NCBI RefSeq assembly: GCF_003337305.1
Contig: NZ_QPJO01000003.1
Coordinates: 62,001 to 126,000 of the forward strand
Reading direction: 5' to 3'
Source: Winogradskyella arenosi
Lineage (GTDB): Bacteria > Bacteroidota > Bacteroidia > Flavobacteriales > Flavobacteriaceae
Length of the DNA: 64,000 bases
Shown here: piece by piece, positions 47,961 through 56,905 of the stretch
Numbering within the stretch: position 1 is the first letter of the stretch
Layout of the letters: each line of letters starts with the position of its first letter
Position numbers and translations under genes: made by a program
The notes under the pieces: model-generated
The model's input: only the letters and a program-made list of their open reading frames with translations
What the model was told of the DNA's origin: nothing
Databases searched by the model: none

Positions 47961-48924
47961 AACAATTCAATGGGGGATTATTGGTGCCGGTAAAATTGCA
48001 TCTAAATTTGCCCGCGATCTCAATGATGTACCAAACGCAAATCTTTATGCGATTGCCTCAAGGTCTCTAGAAAAGGCCTCTAAATTTAAAGACGACTACC
48101 ATGCGGATACCGCCTATGGGAGTTACGAGGCTTTGGTTGCCGATCCTAAGATTGATGCGGTCTATATTGCCACGCCTCATAGTTTTCATAAAGCCCATTC
48201 CATTCTGTGTTTATCACAACAAAAAGCGGTGCTTTGTGAGAAACCCTTTGCTATGAATTTAGAGGAAGTGGAACACATGATCCAAGTTGCACAAGAACAT
48301 AAGACCTTACTTATGGAAGCGATGTGGACTTTATTCCTACCCCATTTTCAATATGTCTTACAGCTTATTAAAACCGAACACTTTGGACCCCTTGAAAAGG
48401 TGGAAGCTGATTTCGGATTTCAACCGGTATTTGACAGGACCTCTCGGGTCTTTGACAAATCTGTTGGCGGTGGTAGTTTATTAGATATTGGTATCTACCC
48501 TATTTTTGCGGCCTTAGCCACTTTAGGACGCCCTAAAACCATACAAGCTGAAGCCCAATTTTACGATCTTGGTGCCGATGCTGAATGCCTTATAAATTTT
48601 GAGTACCCAAAAGCGAGTGCGACATTAAAAAGTACCTTCCTAGAAAAGACCGCTACCGAAGCCCTTTTCCATTGCGAACGTGGCACCATTAAAATTGAAG
48701 GCCGATTTCATCAACCATCTTCTGTTGTTCTCACGGACCACAACGGCCAAACTGAAGTTAAAAACTTTGAGAGCAATACCATTGGCTATAGTTATGAAAT
48801 TGAACATTTCAATGCCCTTCTAAACGCTGGTAAAACCGAAAGCGACCTTATGACGTTTGATCTGAGCAAACAATTAATTGACACCTTAGACCGGGTAAGA
48901 CAAGAGATCGGCCTACAGTATTAA
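47953..48924 (+). CDS. Gfo/Idh/MocA family oxidoreductase
   Basis: The protein has 323 aa. The Rossmann domain starts IQWGIIGAGKIASKFARDL, followed by IDAVYIATPHSFHKAHSILC and AVLCEKPFAMN with the EKP lysine (about 97-99) expected in the active site. The C-terminal alpha/beta domain contains GGGSLLDIGIYPI. Such enzymes oxidise or reduce sugars and inositols with NAD(P). Its start overlaps the symporter stop by 8 bp, so the imported substrate is probably the enzyme substrate. Confidence 0.92.
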   Translation: MPKTIQWGIIGAGKIASKFARDLNDVPNANLYAIASRSLEKASKFKDDYHADTAYGSYEALVADPKIDAVYIATPHSFHKAHSILCLSQQKAVLCEKPFAMNLEEVEHMIQVAQEHKTLLMEAMWTLFLPHFQYVLQLIKTEHFGPLEKVEADFGFQPVFDRTSRVFDKSVGGGSLLDIGIYPIFAALATLGRPKTIQAEAQFYDLGADAECLINFEYPKASATLKSTFLEKTATEALFHCERGTIKIEGRFHQPSSVVLTDHNGQTEVKNFESNTIGYSYEIEHFNALLNAGKTESDLMTFDLSKQLIDTLDRVRQEIGLQY

Positions 48925-48931
48925 AACAAAA

Positions 48932-48960
48932 AAAAGCGCCACTTTAAAAGTGGCGCTTTT
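48932..48960. terminator. Bidirectional terminator between the dehydrogenase and DUF2911 genes
   Basis: A 13-bp perfect stem (48932-48944 with 48948-48960), GC-rich in the middle, is flanked by A and T runs on both sides. It serves the convergent genes ending at 48924 (plus) and 48992 (minus). Confidence 0.9.
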
Positions 48961-48991
48961 GTATATGATACTATTAAAAAAATCTACAAGC

Positions 48992-49837
48992 TTATTGAGC
49001 TCCCCATTCTTTTAAAGACGCTTCGTTCATTTTTACATAACCGTCATTTCCTGCTGCTTTAGCTTTTTCTAAAGAGGCTTTAGCGGTAGCGATAGCATTC
49101 TTCTTATCACCTAAGGCTGCGTATAATAAAGACTGTTTTCTAAGTTGATAAAATTTAGGATCATCGATCATAGACATTGCTTTATCCATCCACACTTTAG
49201 CCTGCTTTAAATCTTTACCTTCTACTAAATTATAAACTGCTGCGGCATAGTAATCATTTGCTGTAGGTCCGGCCATAACTTTATCAATAGCCGCCGTAAC
49301 GATTTGGTCGGTTGGAACCTCAAACTTAACGTTAGCCATAGTGTTCTCCCAGATAAAACCTAATTCGGCAGAATTACTCTTTAAATTATCAAATGTCATG
49401 GTAAACGTTTCCACATTCATTGGCAATTCCATAGAAGCCACAGTAACTTTAGCAGCCACTTTAGCATCGTCTAGAACTTTAGGTGCTCCCCAATTATTAG
49501 TGTCATTGTAAAAAACAATGTCCCATGATGATTTAGAAGGCACAATAAATAAAGCATAGGCACCTGCTTCTAACTTTTCGCCTTCGACAACAACGGGATC
49601 GCTAAACGTAATAATGGTATTTTTATTAGCTCCAGCTCTCCAAACGTCACCGTAAGGAACTAAATCACCAAAAATGGTTCTACCGTTCATACTTGGACGT
49701 GAATACTCTAAGGTAACATCGGTTAAACCCACCTTCTGCTCTACCTTAGAAAAAGGACTTGGCTGTGGAGTTTCAATTTGTGCATGGACCGAAAACATTA
49801 AAGTTAAGGCCATTGTAAAAAGTACTAATTTCTTCAT
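48992..49837 (-). CDS. DUF2911 domain-containing exported protein
   Basis: The protein has 281 aa with a signal peptide ending VHAQ. The DUF2911 domain covers about 25-165, with LEYSRPSMNGRTIFGDLVPYGDVWRAGANKNTIITFSDPVVVEG and AGAYALFIVPSKSSWDIVFYNDTNNWG, all canonical. The C-terminal 100 residues form TPR-like helices (AVYNLVEGKDLKQAKVWMDKAM). Function unknown; exported to the periplasm. It is a single gene divergent from the ars operon. Confidence 0.9.
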   Translation of the reverse strand: MKKLVLFTMALTLMFSVHAQIETPQPSPFSKVEQKVGLTDVTLEYSRPSMNGRTIFGDLVPYGDVWRAGANKNTIITFSDPVVVEGEKLEAGAYALFIVPSKSSWDIVFYNDTNNWGAPKVLDDAKVAAKVTVASMELPMNVETFTMTFDNLKSNSAELGFIWENTMANVKFEVPTDQIVTAAIDKVMAGPTANDYYAAAVYNLVEGKDLKQAKVWMDKAMSMIDDPKFYQLRKQSLLYAALGDKKNAIATAKASLEKAKAAGNDGYVKMNEASLKEWGAQ

Positions 49838-49978
49838 TTGTATTTACTGTTATGGTTGTTTGAAGGTAAAATTACAACATCAATACATGGTATGTGTTAA
49901 GGAATCCTTAAAAAAATAAACCAAGCCACGCGCAAAGTTTTTCATGGAAATGAATCGCTATGTAAAACATTAATCGTA

Positions 49979-49990
49979 ATATTGCAATAT
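49979..49990. promoter_or_regulatory. ArsR operator palindrome
   Basis: ATATTGCAATAT is a perfect 12-bp palindrome, 18 bp upstream of the arsR start codon. Its position between the divergent DUF2911 gene and the ars operon, and the AT-rich dyad form, fit an ArsR/SmtB-type operator. Confidence 0.65.
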
Positions 49991-50007
49991 AATAATCAAT
50001 AAGACTT

Positions 50008-50343
50008 ATGGGACTTACAAAATCCGAGATGTTTACCGAAGAACAAAATGAAATTTCAAATATTGCTAAAGTATTTGGGCATCCTGCACGTGTGGCTATT
50101 CTGCAACATTTATTTAAAATAGATACTTGTATTTGCGGGGATTTGGTGAATGAAATTGGTTTAGCACAGCCCACAATCTCACAACATTTAAAAGAACTTA
50201 AAAAAATTGGACTTATAAAAGGCAACATTACTGGCACCAGTGTGTGCTATTGTATTGATAAAGCAAATTGGACCGCTATGAAAAAGACCTTACATCTTTT
50301 CTTAGATCAAGATCTGCAAGACAATGACATCTGTTGCTCTTAA
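50008..50343 (+). CDS. arsR: ArsR-family metalloregulatory repressor
   Basis: The protein has 111 aa. A winged helix covers about 18-90: FGHPARVAILQHLF, then DTCICGDLVNEIGLAQPTISQHLKELKKIGLIKG with the recognition helix. The CIC pair in TCICGDL matches the position of the ELCVCDL metal-binding motif of ArsR, which binds As(III) and releases DNA. A second Cys pair (ICCS) ends the protein. It is first in the ars operon and probably represses it through the 49979-49990 palindrome. Confidence 0.92.
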   Translation: MGLTKSEMFTEEQNEISNIAKVFGHPARVAILQHLFKIDTCICGDLVNEIGLAQPTISQHLKELKKIGLIKGNITGTSVCYCIDKANWTAMKKTLHLFLDQDLQDNDICCS

Positions 50344-50366
50344 CTCTTAATAAAAATTAAAACAAT

Positions 50367-50837
50367 ATGAAACTTTCAGAAATTAAATCAAAATTACAAG
50401 CCTTAGACAGCATTGCTTTTCAATTACCTAACGGAAGCTTAGTGCCTTCTCATTTTCATGTGACTGAAGTCGGAAAAATACAGAAAGATTTTATTGACTG
50501 CGGAGGAACCGTACGTTCTGAGCAAGTGGTTAATTTCCAATTATGGGAAGCCGATGATTACGACCACCGCTTACATCCTGAAAAATTATTAAACATAATT
50601 GAGCTTTCTGAAAGCACTTTAAACATTGGAGATTTGGAAATTGAAGTGGAATACCAAGGCGATACGATTGGTAAATACGGTTTAGATTTTGACGGCACAA
50701 ACTTTTTACTGACTAGTAAGTTAACCGATTGCTTAGCTAAGGATCAATGTGGTGTTCCTGAGCCTAAAAAAACACTTAAATTTTCAGACTTACAAAATGA
50801 TGCACCATCTTGTGCCCCTGGTTCAGGATGTTGTTAA
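50367..50837 (+). CDS. DUF6428 family protein with cysteine-rich tail, in the ars operon
   Basis: The protein has 156 aa with no signal peptide. The core (about 1-130) starts MKLSEIKSKLQALDSIAFQLPNG and includes VPSHFHVTEVGKIQKDFIDCGGTVR. The tail ends SCAPGSGCC and, with Cys residues in KLTDCLAKDQCG, gives five cysteines in the last 35 residues, fitting metalloid thiolate binding. DUF6428 proteins occur next to arsR in Bacteroidota. Function not established; As(III) binding or delivery is inferred. Confidence 0.85.
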   Translation: MKLSEIKSKLQALDSIAFQLPNGSLVPSHFHVTEVGKIQKDFIDCGGTVRSEQVVNFQLWEADDYDHRLHPEKLLNIIELSESTLNIGDLEIEVEYQGDTIGKYGLDFDGTNFLLTSKLTDCLAKDQCGVPEPKKTLKFSDLQNDAPSCAPGSGCC

Positions 50838-50860
50838 GCACTAAATCTACAATACAAACC

Positions 50861-51478
50861 ATGTTATATTCAAAAATTACAACGCAAATAGAGGGTTTAG
50901 CAGCGCATACTCTTTCCAAAGAACGCCAAGCAACATTACAACCACTTATCGATTTTATTCAGTCTAAAATTGATCAAAAGGCCAATATTAATTTAAATTT
51001 TATTTGCACGCACAATTCGCGTCGTAGCCACCTCTCCCAGGTTTGGGCGCAAACTATGGCGGCCTACTATAAAATTGATCGGGTTGCTTGTTATTCCGCA
51101 GGAACGGAAGCTACAGCATTATTTCCTGTAGCGGCAAAAACCTTAGAACATACCGGGTTCCATATTCAGACTATAGCAGCGGGAAGCAATCCCGTGTACA
51201 GTATAAAATATGGCGAAAATGCATCGCCTATAATCGGTTTTTCTAAAACCATTGAGGCTCCTTTTAACCCGAGTTCTGAGTTTGCAGCCATTATGACTTG
51301 CTCTAGTGCAGACCAAGGTTGCCCTGTGCTTTTAGGCGCTGAAAAACGCATTCCGTTAACCTACGAAGACCCAAAAGCCTTTGATCATACTCCGCAACAA
51401 ATGGAGAAGTATCAAGAGCGCAGTCTTCAGATTGCTACAGAAATGAAATATGTATTTGCTAACCTTAATAATCACTAA
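50861..51478 (+). CDS. Low-molecular-weight tyrosine-phosphatase-type arsenate reductase
   Basis: The start is taken at the ATG at 50861; an upstream in-frame start within the previous gene would add residues that overlap the cysteine tail. The protein has 205 aa. [14 protein letters not shown] (about 48-61) is the CX5R phosphatase loop. [17 protein letters not shown] is typical of the family, and [11 protein letters not shown] (about 146-156) gives further cysteines for disulfide relay. YEDPKAFD is the general-acid Asp region. It reduces arsenate to arsenite before export by the next gene. A general phosphatase role is the alternative, but the operon favours arsenate reduction. Confidence 0.85.
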   Translation: MLYSKITTQIEGLAAHTLSKERQATLQPLIDFIQSKIDQKANINLNFICTHNSRRSHLSQVWAQTMAAYYKIDRVACYSAGTEATALFPVAAKTLEHTGFHIQTIAAGSNPVYSIKYGENASPIIGFSKTIEAPFNPSSEFAAIMTCSSADQGCPVLLGAEKRIPLTYEDPKAFDHTPQQMEKYQERSLQIATEMKYVFANLNNH

Positions 51479-51480
51479 AC

Positions 51481-52533
51481 ATGAGTGCTATTAAAAAAAA
51501 ATTAAGCTTTTTAGATAGCTATCTGACCCTATGGATTTTTATCGCCATGATCATTGGTGTAGGCATAGGAAATTTATTTCCTGCTTTTCCTGAATATATA
51601 GAGACCTATAGTAGCGGAAGCACCAATATCCCTATTGCTATTGGGTTAATCTTAATGATGTACCCACCCTTAGCCAAGGTTAATTATAGATTGCTCCCTA
51701 AGGTTTTTAAAGATGTAAAAATCTTATCCATCTCTTTATTCCTTAATTGGATTGTAGGGCCAATTTTAATGTTTGCCCTGGCCATCATCTTTTTACAAGA
51801 CCATCCGGAATATATGGTAGGGTTAATCCTTATAGGTTTAGCGCGTTGTATTGCCATGGTTTTAGTGTGGAACGATTTAGCTGAAGGTAGCAGTGAATAC
51901 GGTGCCGGTCTTGTTGCTTTAAACAGTATTTTTCAAGTTTTCGCCTATAGTTTCTATGCCTATTTGTTTATTACCGTCCTTCCGCCCTATTTTGGTTTTG
52001 AAGGCGCTATTGTAGATATTTCTATAGGAACAATTGCTGAAAGTGTTGCCATTTATTTAGGGATCCCATTTCTATTAGGCATCTTATCTCGAGTAATTTT
52101 GGTTCGCATAAAAGGAGAAGCTTGGTATACAAATACCTTTATTCCGGCAGTTTCTCCCATGACATTAATCGCTTTACTCTTTACCATTATTGTGATGTTT
52201 TCTTTAAAAGGCGAAATGATTGTGGAGATACCGATGGATGTTTTAATCATTGCATTACCTATGCTCATTTATTTTTCGTTAATGTTCTTGATTGGCTTTT
52301 TTGTCAGTAAAGCTATGGGCGCCACTTATGATAAAAATGCAGCTATCGCTTTTACAGCTGCCGGTAATAATTTTGAATTGGCAATTGCCGTGGCCATTGC
52401 TGTTTTCGGATTAAATTCGGGTCAAGCCTTTACAGGCGTTGTAGGACCGCTTGTAGAAGTGCCAGCCTTAATTCTTTTAGTTCGGGTCTCCTTTTGGTTA
52501 CGTAAAAAGTATTACCTCCCTAAAAAAGCTTAG
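51481..52533 (+). CDS. arsB: ACR3-family arsenite efflux transporter
   Basis: The protein has 350 aa with ten transmembrane helices. [21 protein letters not shown] at the start, [27 protein letters not shown] with the essential Cys of ACR3 (about residue 123), and [20 protein letters not shown] near 295 are all family signatures. It exports As(OH)3 in exchange for protons. It starts two bases after the reductase stop and closes the ars operon. Confidence 0.95.
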   Translation: MSAIKKKLSFLDSYLTLWIFIAMIIGVGIGNLFPAFPEYIETYSSGSTNIPIAIGLILMMYPPLAKVNYRLLPKVFKDVKILSISLFLNWIVGPILMFALAIIFLQDHPEYMVGLILIGLARCIAMVLVWNDLAEGSSEYGAGLVALNSIFQVFAYSFYAYLFITVLPPYFGFEGAIVDISIGTIAESVAIYLGIPFLLGILSRVILVRIKGEAWYTNTFIPAVSPMTLIALLFTIIVMFSLKGEMIVEIPMDVLIIALPMLIYFSLMFLIGFFVSKAMGATYDKNAAIAFTAAGNNFELAIAVAIAVFGLNSGQAFTGVVGPLVEVPALILLVRVSFWLRKKYYLPKKA

Positions 52534-52572
52534 GAAACCATACTTCGCAACTAAAGTAACAAAAGTCAAGAT

Positions 52573-52624
52573 GTTAAATTTTGTTTAACTAAAATTAAAA
52601 ATAGTTAAACATTAATTATCTTTA
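52573..52624 (+). promoter_or_regulatory. Promoter/operator of operon A (bipartite GTTTAAC...GTTAAAC with TATCTTTA)
   Basis: Perfect inverted arms GTTTAACTA (52583-52591) and TAGTTAAAC (52602-52610) are separated by 10 nt and followed by the -7-like TATCTTTA (52617-52624), 18 bp before the TetR-like ATG. There is no TTG at the usual -33 distance. The layout is repeated upstream of operon B (58678-58729): a conserved 18-nt left block, TTAAACATT and the -7 element at identical spacing while the 14 nt between the two blocks differ. Confidence 0.75.
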
Positions 52625-52642
52625 CATGGTAAATAAAGCACC

Positions 52643-53302
52643 ATGGCCAAAAAAAAGCATCTTAAGCAGTCAGATTTAGTCACCTATTATATGGATTATG
52701 TGTTAACGCATAACCAAAATCCCAAAACCGTATACGCATTTGCTAAAGCGCATAATTTTGAGGAGCAAAAATTCTACGAGTTCTTTAGTTCGTTTGAATC
52801 CTTGGAGGAATCCATCTTCGAAATTTTCTTTAGCAATGCCATACAGGTTTTAGAACAAAGCGAGGAGTATCAAACCTTTGATGCCCGCAACAAACTACTC
52901 AGTTTTTACTTCACTTTTTTTGAAATCTTAACGGCTAATAGAAGTTATGTGGTATACGCTTTACATAGCGATAAGCAACATTTAAAAGCAGTAAAAAAAC
53001 TCCGTCCATTACGTTCGCATTTTAAAGTTTATATCAAATCTTTAGATATTAAGACTTTAGATCTTCAACAAGAACAGATAGAAAAACTCATGGACAAAAC
53101 CCTAAATGAATCGGCTTGGATTCAATTCTTAATCACCCTTAAGTTTTGGCTCGATGATCAATCGCCTTCTTTTGAAAAAACCGACATTTTTATAGAAAAA
53201 TCGGTAATGGCGAGTTTCGATATTATTGATACCACTCCGCTAAAAAGTCTTATTGATTTTGGAAAATTCATTTATAAGGAAAAAATTCACAAAAACGGAT
53301 AA
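52643..53302 (+). CDS. TetR-like transcriptional regulator
   Basis: The protein has 219 aa. Residues 8-60 fit a TetR helix-turn-helix: LVTYYMDYVLTH, NPKTVYAFAKAHNFEEQKFYEFFSSFESLEESIFEIF, with the KFYEFF motif in the place of the usual YxYF. The rest is the helical ligand-binding and dimerisation part. It is first in a six-gene operon, followed after two bases by the ABC1 kinase. It is the natural candidate to bind the GTTTAAC dyad in front of it and the matching one before operon B. Weak recognition-helix identity leaves some doubt that it binds DNA. Confidence 0.8.
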   Translation: MAKKKHLKQSDLVTYYMDYVLTHNQNPKTVYAFAKAHNFEEQKFYEFFSSFESLEESIFEIFFSNAIQVLEQSEEYQTFDARNKLLSFYFTFFEILTANRSYVVYALHSDKQHLKAVKKLRPLRSHFKVYIKSLDIKTLDLQQEQIEKLMDKTLNESAWIQFLITLKFWLDDQSPSFEKTDIFIEKSVMASFDIIDTTPLKSLIDFGKFIYKEKIHKNG

Positions 53303-53304
53303 GG

Positions 53305-54615
53305 ATGAAAACATTAGACAGTATCCCGATAACCAAAATCTCAAGAGCCTCTAAGCTTGTGTCTACGGGAGCCAAAGTTGGGGTTAACTATTTAAAATAT
53401 TACGGTGATAAAATGGTCAGCTCTAAGGAAGCGGCCAAAGAACGTCTTAATCAGAATAATGCCGAAGATATTTACGACAGTTTAAAAGAACTGAAAGGAA
53501 GTGCCTTAAAAGTGGCACAGATGTTAAGTATGGAAAAAAGCATACTGCCGCAGGCTTATGTAGAAAAGTTTTCATTATCCCAATTTTCCGTTCCGCCCTT
53601 ATCACCACCTTTAGTAATCAAAACATTTAAAAAATACTTCGGAAAACACCCCGAAGATTTATTTGATACTTTTAACGCAACTTCAGTAAACGCTGCGAGT
53701 ATAGGCCAAGTGCATATAGCAGAAAAAAATGGGAAGAAATTTGCTGTGAAAATCCAATATCCTGGAGTTGCTGAAAGTATAGCTTCTGATTTAGCGCTGG
53801 TAAAACCTATAGCGATTAAGATGTTTAATATTAAAGGAAAGGATTCTGACAAGTATTTTAAAGAGGTAGAAAATAAACTGACAGAAGAGACCAATTACAT
53901 TTTAGAAATCGCTCAAAGTAAAGAAGTGGTGGCGGCATGTCAGCACATTCCGAATCTTAAGTTTCCATCCTATTACGAAGCCTATTCCTCCGAGCGTATT
54001 ATCACTATGGATTATATGGAAGGTGAACATCTTTCAGAATTTGTAGCCCATAATACCGATCAGGAAAAGGCGAACCAATTAGGACAAGCCTTATGGGACT
54101 TTTACATGTTTCAGATTCACCATTTAAGAAAGGTCCATGCTGATCCGCATCCCGGAAACTTCTTAATTTCTGAGCAAGCCGAATTAATTGCCTTAGATTT
54201 TGGATGTATGAAGGTCATTCCTGAGAGTTTCTATATCCCGTATTTTGAATTAGCAGAAAAAGCATGCATTGAAAATCCGGAGTTATTTACCGCGAAACTC
54301 TATGAGTTAGAAATTCTTAAACCTGAAGATTCCGAAGCAGAAACCACGTTTTTTACGGCCATGTTTCACGAATTGCTCAGTTTGTTTACTCGCCCCTTTC
54401 ATTCTGAAACTTTCGATTTTTCAAATCCTGAGTTTTTTAATCAGATTGCTGAAATGGGACAACGCTACTCTAAAAGCACCGAACTTAAAAACATGAATGG
54501 TAATAGAGGATCGAAGCATTTTATTTATATCAATAGAACCTTCTTCGGACTTTACAATTTAATGTTCGACCTTAAAGCAAAGCAAGTTCAAATCAATAAT
54601 TTTAAAACGTTATAA
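53305..54615 (+). CDS. ABC1/AarF/UbiB-family atypical kinase
   Basis: The protein has 436 aa. The KxGQ-like region is here LKGSALKVAQMLSME (about 69-83). The Ala-rich loop is NAASIGQVHIA (about 131-141), the ATP lysine is in KFAVKIQYPG, and catalytic VHADPHPGNFLI (about 274) and ALDFG (about 295) are present. Family members support ubiquinone or menaquinone synthesis, or plastid photoprotection. Cotranscription with the flavin reductase and photolyase-related genes suggests a redox or lipid cofactor role in light stress. Confidence 0.88.
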   Translation: MKTLDSIPITKISRASKLVSTGAKVGVNYLKYYGDKMVSSKEAAKERLNQNNAEDIYDSLKELKGSALKVAQMLSMEKSILPQAYVEKFSLSQFSVPPLSPPLVIKTFKKYFGKHPEDLFDTFNATSVNAASIGQVHIAEKNGKKFAVKIQYPGVAESIASDLALVKPIAIKMFNIKGKDSDKYFKEVENKLTEETNYILEIAQSKEVVAACQHIPNLKFPSYYEAYSSERIITMDYMEGEHLSEFVAHNTDQEKANQLGQALWDFYMFQIHHLRKVHADPHPGNFLISEQAELIALDFGCMKVIPESFYIPYFELAEKACIENPELFTAKLYELEILKPEDSEAETTFFTAMFHELLSLFTRPFHSETFDFSNPEFFNQIAEMGQRYSKSTELKNMNGNRGSKHFIYINRTFFGLYNLMFDLKAKQVQINNFKTL

Positions 54616-55257
54616 GTGGCTGAATATTCACAAGAAGACCTAAAGCAATTAGAGCATCTCTTCAAAATTAATCTTATTAATAGTTGTTCTGGCTATAAAT
54701 CGGCGAACCTCATCGGCACCAAAAGTAGCGATGGCATTTCTAATGTTGCTGTATTTAGTTCGGTGACGCATGTAGGTTCCGATCCGGCATTATTAGGCTT
54801 TTTTATGCGTCCCACAACCGTGATGCGAAACACCTATCAGAACATAAAAACCAGTAAACAGTATACGATTAACCCTATTTTTGAAGCGATTATTGAAGAC
54901 GCCCACCATACGTCGGCTAAATATGATGGAGGGATTTCAGAGTTTGATGTCACCAAACTTGAAGAAGACTATAAAGATCAATTTTTAGCACCATTTGTAA
55001 AAAATGCGCCGCTACAACTCGCCATGCAATTTGTTGAGGAATACCCTATAAAAGCCAATAATACCATTTTAATTATAGGGGAAATTAAAAAATTATATGT
55101 GCCTGATACCCTGATAGAGCAAGATGGTTTTATTAACTTAGCAAAAGCCAAGGTGGCTGCAATCAATGGTTTAGACGGTTATAGTATTCCAAATTTAAAA
55201 ACACGCTTAGATTATCAGCGTCCTAAACCTCAATTTAAAAACAGTGACGCTACATGA
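54616..55257 (+). CDS. Flavin reductase family protein (GTG start)
   Basis: The GTG start directly follows the TAA of the ABC1 gene. The protein has 213 aa of the split-barrel FMN-binding type: SCSGYKSANLIGTKSSDGISNVAVFSSVTHVGSDPALLGFFMRP is the flavin-contacting strand-loop region. It would use NAD(P)H to reduce flavin, or bind FMN as an oxidoreductase. Its stop overlaps the start of the next gene by ATGA. In this operon it could supply reduced flavin to the photolyase-related protein; this is inference. Confidence 0.88.
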   Translation: MAEYSQEDLKQLEHLFKINLINSCSGYKSANLIGTKSSDGISNVAVFSSVTHVGSDPALLGFFMRPTTVMRNTYQNIKTSKQYTINPIFEAIIEDAHHTSAKYDGGISEFDVTKLEEDYKDQFLAPFVKNAPLQLAMQFVEEYPIKANNTILIIGEIKKLYVPDTLIEQDGFINLAKAKVAAINGLDGYSIPNLKTRLDYQRPKPQFKNSDAT

Positions 55258-56672
55258 AAATTCTTATCACAGGAATCACAGGATACATCGCCAAACGACT
55301 TGCTTTACAACTGCTAGATCAAAATCACGAATTGGTTTGCTGTGTCCGCGATCTTAATCGAATTCCTGATGCTCTTGAAGAAGCCCCTAACTGTTCTTTT
55401 ATAAAAGTTGATTTTCTAAAACCTCAAAATTCAGAAATTCCTAATGATATTGACGCCGCCTATTACCTTATTCATTCTATGGCGACCTCTTCCCAAAACT
55501 TTGAAAGTTTAGAAGAACAATGTGCCTCTAACTTTAAAGCCTTAGTCGCTAAAACCCAATGCCAACAAGTCCTTTATTTAAGTGGTATTGTAAATGCGGA
55601 CACCTTATCTAAACATTTAAAATCAAGACTTTTAGTTGAAGACACACTAAAATCTGAGCATTATAGCCTTACGACCTTTAGAGCCGGAATCATTGTAGGC
55701 AGTGGAAGTGCATCGTTTGAAATTATAAGAGATATCGTAGAAAAATTACCTTTTATGATCACGCCCAAATGGCTAAACACCAAAACGCAACCGCTTGCTA
55801 TTAGAGATGTCTTAAGTTTTTTATCTGGTGCCTTAGGGAAAAAAGAATTGTATAATAACGCTTATGATATTTTTGGACCCGAAATTTTAACCTATAAAGA
55901 AATGTTACTTCAATTTGCAGAAGTACGCGATTTAAAACGCTATATCCTTACCCTTCCGGTCTTAACCCCTAAACTATCTTCCTACTGGTTGTATTTTGTA
56001 ACCTCAACCTCTTTTAAGCTAGCCGCCGCTTTAGTCGATAGCATGAAAGTTGAAGTTATTGGAAAACCCAGTGCAATTAACGACATTATTGGCATCACCC
56101 CTATCGATTATAAAACAGCGGTAGATTTGGCCTTTCAAAAAACAGAGCAAAATGCAGTAATTTCAAGTTGGAAAGATGCGGTAAGCAGCGGCAGATTTAA
56201 AGACCAACTATCAAAGTATATAGAGCTTCCACAATACGGATGCTTTACAGATACCCGACAACGTTCTATAACTAACGAAGCCTTAACCTTAGAGAAAATT
56301 TGGAGTATTGGAGGTAAAAATGGCTGGTATAGTTTTAACAAGCTATGGAGAATAAGAGGTTATCTCGATAAACTTTTTGGCGGTGTAGGCTTACGCCGAG
56401 GACGAACCCACGATACCGATTTAGAAGCCGGAGATCCCTTAGATTTTTGGCGTGTTTTATTAGCAGATAAAAACGAAAAACGTTTGCTTTTATTTGCTGA
56501 AATGCGATTGCCTGGAGAGGCTTGGTTAGAATTTAAAATTGAAAAAAACCAATTGTTTCAACGCGCGGTATTTAGACCCAAAGGCGTTTGGGGCCGTTTG
56601 TATTGGTATTCCGTATTACCGTTTCATGCTTTTATATTTAGTGGTATGATCAATGCTTTAGTTAAACCATGA
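55254..56672 (+). CDS. NAD(P)-binding SDR-like protein with DUF2867
   Basis: The protein has 472 aa. It begins MKILITGITGYIAKRLALQLL, an atypical-SDR nucleotide loop, followed by YLIHSM and LSGIV strands (about 1-290). The C-terminal DUF2867 domain covers about 320-470 (WSIGGKNGWYSFNKLWRIRG and GDPLDFWRVLL are typical). Such fusions occur near photolyase genes in several phyla. The substrate is unknown. ATGA overlaps at both ends tie it to the flavin reductase and the DUF2256 gene. Confidence 0.88.
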   Translation: MKILITGITGYIAKRLALQLLDQNHELVCCVRDLNRIPDALEEAPNCSFIKVDFLKPQNSEIPNDIDAAYYLIHSMATSSQNFESLEEQCASNFKALVAKTQCQQVLYLSGIVNADTLSKHLKSRLLVEDTLKSEHYSLTTFRAGIIVGSGSASFEIIRDIVEKLPFMITPKWLNTKTQPLAIRDVLSFLSGALGKKELYNNAYDIFGPEILTYKEMLLQFAEVRDLKRYILTLPVLTPKLSSYWLYFVTSTSFKLAAALVDSMKVEVIGKPSAINDIIGITPIDYKTAVDLAFQKTEQNAVISSWKDAVSSGRFKDQLSKYIELPQYGCFTDTRQRSITNEALTLEKIWSIGGKNGWYSFNKLWRIRGYLDKLFGGVGLRRGRTHDTDLEAGDPLDFWRVLLADKNEKRLLLFAEMRLPGEAWLEFKIEKNQLFQRAVFRPKGVWGRLYWYSVLPFHAFIFSGMINALVKP

Positions 56673-56809
56673 AAACTCGTAAAAAAGTAAATTTCCCCTC
56701 CAAAGTCTGCCCCGTCTGTCAGCGGCCTTTTCAATGGCGAAAAAAATGGAAATTAAATTGGGATACCATCATGTATTGCAGTAAAAAATGCCGCAGTCAA
56801 AAAAACTAA
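56669..56809 (+). CDS. DUF2256 small zinc-ribbon-like protein, 46 aa
   Basis: This gene is too short for routine ORF listing. Its ATG overlaps the TGA of the previous gene (ATGA). The product starts MKTRKKVNFPSKVCPVCQRPF and holds CPVC plus CSKKC at the end, four cysteines fitting one zinc, with conserved WRKKWxxNWDTIMYCSKKCR. DUF2256 genes regularly neighbour cryptochrome/photolyase-like genes; the role is unknown. Confidence 0.88.
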   Translation: MKTRKKVNFPSKVCPVCQRPFQWRKKWKLNWDTIMYCSKKCRSQKN

Positions 56810-56905
56810 AGCGATTTAATCTAAGCAGATCGAAAATATCAGACGAATCATTTGGCGGCAACACCAATTTTCTCTCATCCCTACCATCATTCAACATTTA
56901 TCATC

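Noticed and set aside
49908..50237. 109-codon minus-strand ORF overlapping arsR
   Set aside because: Antisense to the well-supported arsR frame and without a family signature.
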